64,000 nucleotides of DNA from Chrysemys picta bellii (lineage: Eukaryota > Chordata > Testudines > Emydidae). The stretch is from positions 67,038,506 to 67,102,505 of the forward strand of contig NC_088794.1 of assembly GCF_011386835.1 (NCBI RefSeq), read 5' to 3'. Shown piece after piece: positions 61,166-64,000 of this stretch. Within the stretch, counting starts at the first letter, position 1; the number at the start of each line of letters is the position of its first letter. The notes under the pieces were generated by a model, which was given only the letters and a program-made list of their open reading frames with translations, did not search any database and had not been told where the DNA came from. Made by a program: the position numbers and the translations under genes.

Positions 61166-63910
61166 AAAATTTAATTGCAAAATATCAAATCTGTTTTAGG
61201 CTTGTAAACAAGCTTGGTTTGTTTTTAGCAATAGACTAGAATCTTGGAGAATTTCCAGCGAATATGTAAAATCAGCATGTTAGGTTTAGCTGAAGAACCT
61301 AATGTTGAGGCTCCTGATTATGTGTGAGACTTTTCCTTCAAAGATAGAGAAATTTGTCTCATCTTTACAAATGTATAGTTCCTATCAAATGTCCGGATCT
61401 AAACCAATAAAAAGGTGGGTATGTCCGTCCCTGTTTATGTACCTACTCTAATTGTACTTGTCAAACATTTCTGAGAATGGGGAAGGGGGGAAATACAATA
61501 AAATATTTTTATACTGGATGCAGTTTGTATGTTTCTGTCTGACAACTTCAGACAGAAGCTGCTGTTTTTTCCTGCTATACCTCTGCAAAGGTATATTTTT
61601 TCCATATCTAAAATTATACAGACTGACAATTGTGTGGAAGAATTATTTGTTAAATTCTGAAGATGTTGTAGAGCCTGATGATGGTGATTCTGTGGCCACT
61701 CAGTTATTCCAGATATTTCTTGATGTTAACTTTAATTTTGTTAGATTAATAATAAGGTATCCTTTTTTAATAAATACTCCCAAAATGTATGTTGTTTATT
61801 CCTCAATCTATGATGGGGTTTGTTTGTTTTTTTTAAAACCTTTGGGACATAATCCTGCAAAAGCTCCTGAACAAACTGCTTACTACTGTGACTAGTTCCA
61901 GTTAAATACTCCTGGCAGTGAGCACCGAACTCAGCAATAAGATTAAAATTTTCAAAAGAGACTGGCTCCTAAGTGACAGACATTTTTTTGAAAATGTTAC
62001 TGTCTTATAGGCTTAGGCCCCAAGTCATTTATAATCATTATAACTTATTGTGATTTTTCCCATTTATTCCAGTAGAGTGCAAATACTCCCAATAAAGATC
62101 AGGGCACTATTGTGCTAGTCATTCTACAAATGAATAGATGGACTAGAAAATACTTGATGGGACAATTGAGCTAAGTGGTTCCATCTCTGTGTTGTGTGCC
62201 CCTCTGCTCTGATCATCAGCAATGGAATGCTTTATTTCTTTGAGACTTATTTTATGTTTAAGCTTTTGTTTGTCTCTAAATTAAAAAATGGTATGTATTT
62301 TAAATATACCTTACTATCCAGAAATAATAATAATCTCTGGAAATTTTTGGCCAAAGTAGTTGAATATCTACCAGTGTGGAGAGGAGTTCTTACTTTAATT
62401 CTATTTGGTCTGGTTATAAAATACTAGAATAAGACATGAGTGTTATTCAAACATTCTTACGTTATGAAAAGGAATTACTGCTGATGGAACACATTTTATT
62501 GGAAAACAAAAAAATCCAGCCAGCCACACCACAGGAATCCCTGTGGGAGGGGGAGGGGGTGTCTTTTTCTTTTAGCTAGTTCTGTAGATGTCACTTTTAC
62601 CTTATATATTTCTAAACACAGCTGGCACTTCATATCTGGAATATCTGCATGTTCAAAAATTATAAGCATATTCCTATGGTTCTCTCAAATGAATAGGATA
62701 ACATGACAGATATATACTAGGTGAATTAATAAACTGGATATATCTGATTATCTGTTAACAATGTTAGCAAGGACATAGTAATAATTAGACTCCAGAGGGA
62801 ATATCCCATCCCCGACCCCGTTAAGAATAATAGTACAACAGTACCATTTTTTAGTGTTTGCAGACTCATAATGTATTTACATAACGGTTTATACTCTGGA
62901 CAGTGATGGATTAAGGCTAAGTAGGTCCTGAATCCACCCAGAGATCAAGATTTCCCCAGAATTGGATCCCTTCTCCCAAACATCCTTCCATCCCGAGTTT
63001 TCCATCCTCAGCCTCACAGGTATTAGGACCTAAACCTTCACTGCATTTGAGTTTCACTGTCCACTAGCTGCAAGCAATTGCAAAGCAAGCATGAGATCTT
63101 GCAAGGAATTAAACAGTTGAGAGGGACACCCACAGTGGGTGGGGCTTCATTTGCAAAGGGTGAGGGGAGTCCTTTTGCAATATTTGTAGGAGGCATTATG
63201 TGCCTGTGGCAGCAGTCACCATAGCTATTGGATAGACTGGTACCTCGTGCTGATTAAAGAAGGAAATGGGAAGCCTTCTGCAATACTAGAGCACAGTGCA
63301 TTGTGTGAGGAGAGTCTGGCTACTATCTGCTTGAATCCAAATATCAGCTTCACAAATCAAAGAGCAAGGCATTTTATTTTAAAATTAAAGCTTGAAAACT
63401 TGAGAGCCGCGGGGGGCGGAAGAAACCAGAAAAGATTTAAATTCTTGGAATTTAGATTCTCTGCACTTGGGTATCAGTTGTTTCATATTTATATCAGAGT
63501 TGTATATAGTTTAAACTCTTCTATTGAAAATGAAGTACCGGTACTTGTGTAGTGGTGGTGGTGGCTGTTTGGAGGAAGAGAGAAACAAATGTACCCTTTT
63601 AACGACTTCCTAAACTAAACAAGGATAGTTTAATCCCCTTTGAAACTGGAATATGTGCTCTTGTTTTGTATGGATCTTAATTTGCATTATAGAATCTTTG
63701 CTCTTTGTACTACCTCTTTGGGAAAGATAAATAGGAATATCATCTTTCTTGAGGTCGCTTACTCATTTTGATTCCTTATTTTTCCATATCTACTTTTTTA
63801 GCTCAGAATTGGAATTTTGTTTGCTTCTGTTGTATCACAGTAAACCAGGCATTCATGAAAGGATTACATGTGTAATCAGTTTCTTTTAACTTGTCCCTTA
63901 TTTTTGGTAG
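61166..63910 (+). other. KIF18A intron 9, last part
   Basis: AT-rich intron. The 147-codon frame at 61452-61895 has no recognised domain and no convincing splice sites. A GTG-triplet run lies near 63549-63564. The intron ends TTGGTAG at 63910. Confidence 0.55.
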
Positions 63911-64000
63911 ATTTCGAGAAATTCTAAAAAGTTTGTTTATAAACCGGGAGGAAATCAGAAAGGAATACCTCAAGCTGGAAATGCGGTTTAAAGAGAACAT
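63911..64000 (+). CDS. KIF18A: KIF18A exon 10 (partial, cut by window edge)
   Basis: After the acceptor TTGGTAG, the first base A completes codon 420 (Arg). The frame then reads FREILKSLFINREEIRKEYL followed by KLEMRFKEN, residues about 421-449. This matches the vertebrate KIF18A helix after the neck (the NREEIR.EYLKLEM core is nearly identical). The exon continues past the window, and the tail domain with its second microtubule-binding site and PP1 docking motif is not included. Confidence 0.93.

Noticed and set aside
61452..61895. 147-codon plus-strand frame
   Set aside because: No domain, low-complexity AT-rich codons, and no convincing splice sites fitting the KIF18A phase.

Overview
The window is nuclear DNA of a reptile, most likely a cryptodiran turtle. 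The base composition, CpG islands, spliced exons with GT-AG borders and dense interspersed repeats fit an amniote genome. The most specific marker is a tRNA-derived SINE at about 36.09-36.31 kb that reads like the tRNA(Lys)-derived Cry I family of hidden-necked turtles. CR1, DIRS, PIF/Harbinger and hAT copies of kinds common in turtles support this. No bacterial, plasmid or CRISPR feature is present.

Two host genes lie head to head. On the minus strand the first coding exon of METTL15 (a mitochondrial 12S rRNA m4C methyltransferase of the RsmH/MraW family) is at 2515-2807; the rest of that gene runs off the left edge. On the plus strand is KIF18A (a kinesin-8 mitotic motor). It has a non-coding first exon near 6.95-7.01 kb and coding exons at 12298-12625, 12897-13054, 14342-14446, 24421-24531, 38556-38753, 55798-55971, 56548-56622, 56886-56995 and 63911 to the right edge. 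Exon phases are consistent throughout and give about 449 residues with the P-loop, switch I and switch II of the motor domain. Between the genes lie two CpG-rich stretches (about 4.85-5.57 and 6.54-7.17 kb). The second carries a CCAAT box and a TTTGAA (CHR) element just upstream of KIF18A exon 1, as expected for a G2/M gene.

Most other sequence is intron loaded with mobile elements. Intron 4 (14.4-24.4 kb) holds a 4-kb PIF/Harbinger element with both of its genes decayed, a Harbinger-like MITE split by a hAT-like element, and another nested MITE pair. Intron 5 (24.5-38.6 kb) holds hAT MITEs, two LTR-like segments, a decayed hAT transposase, an unidentified minus-strand pseudogene-like tract, and a deleted DIRS-like retrotransposon with a SINE in its gag region. 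Intron 6 (38.8-55.8 kb) holds an inverted pair of a TIR repeat, a reversed CR1 piece, and a near full-length DIRS-like element with inverted terminal repeats, gag, RT/RNase H and tyrosine recombinase. Intron 9 holds two CR1 tails, a hAT MITE with a perfect 8-bp duplication, and a phase-preserving 51-nt candidate cassette exon.

I do not see a new multi-gene system. The most interesting items are the candidate KIF18A cassette exon, the promoter layout, transposons inserted within 16 and 59 bp of splice donors, and the nested and deleted elements. Family names rest on recognition by eye, not on database searches.
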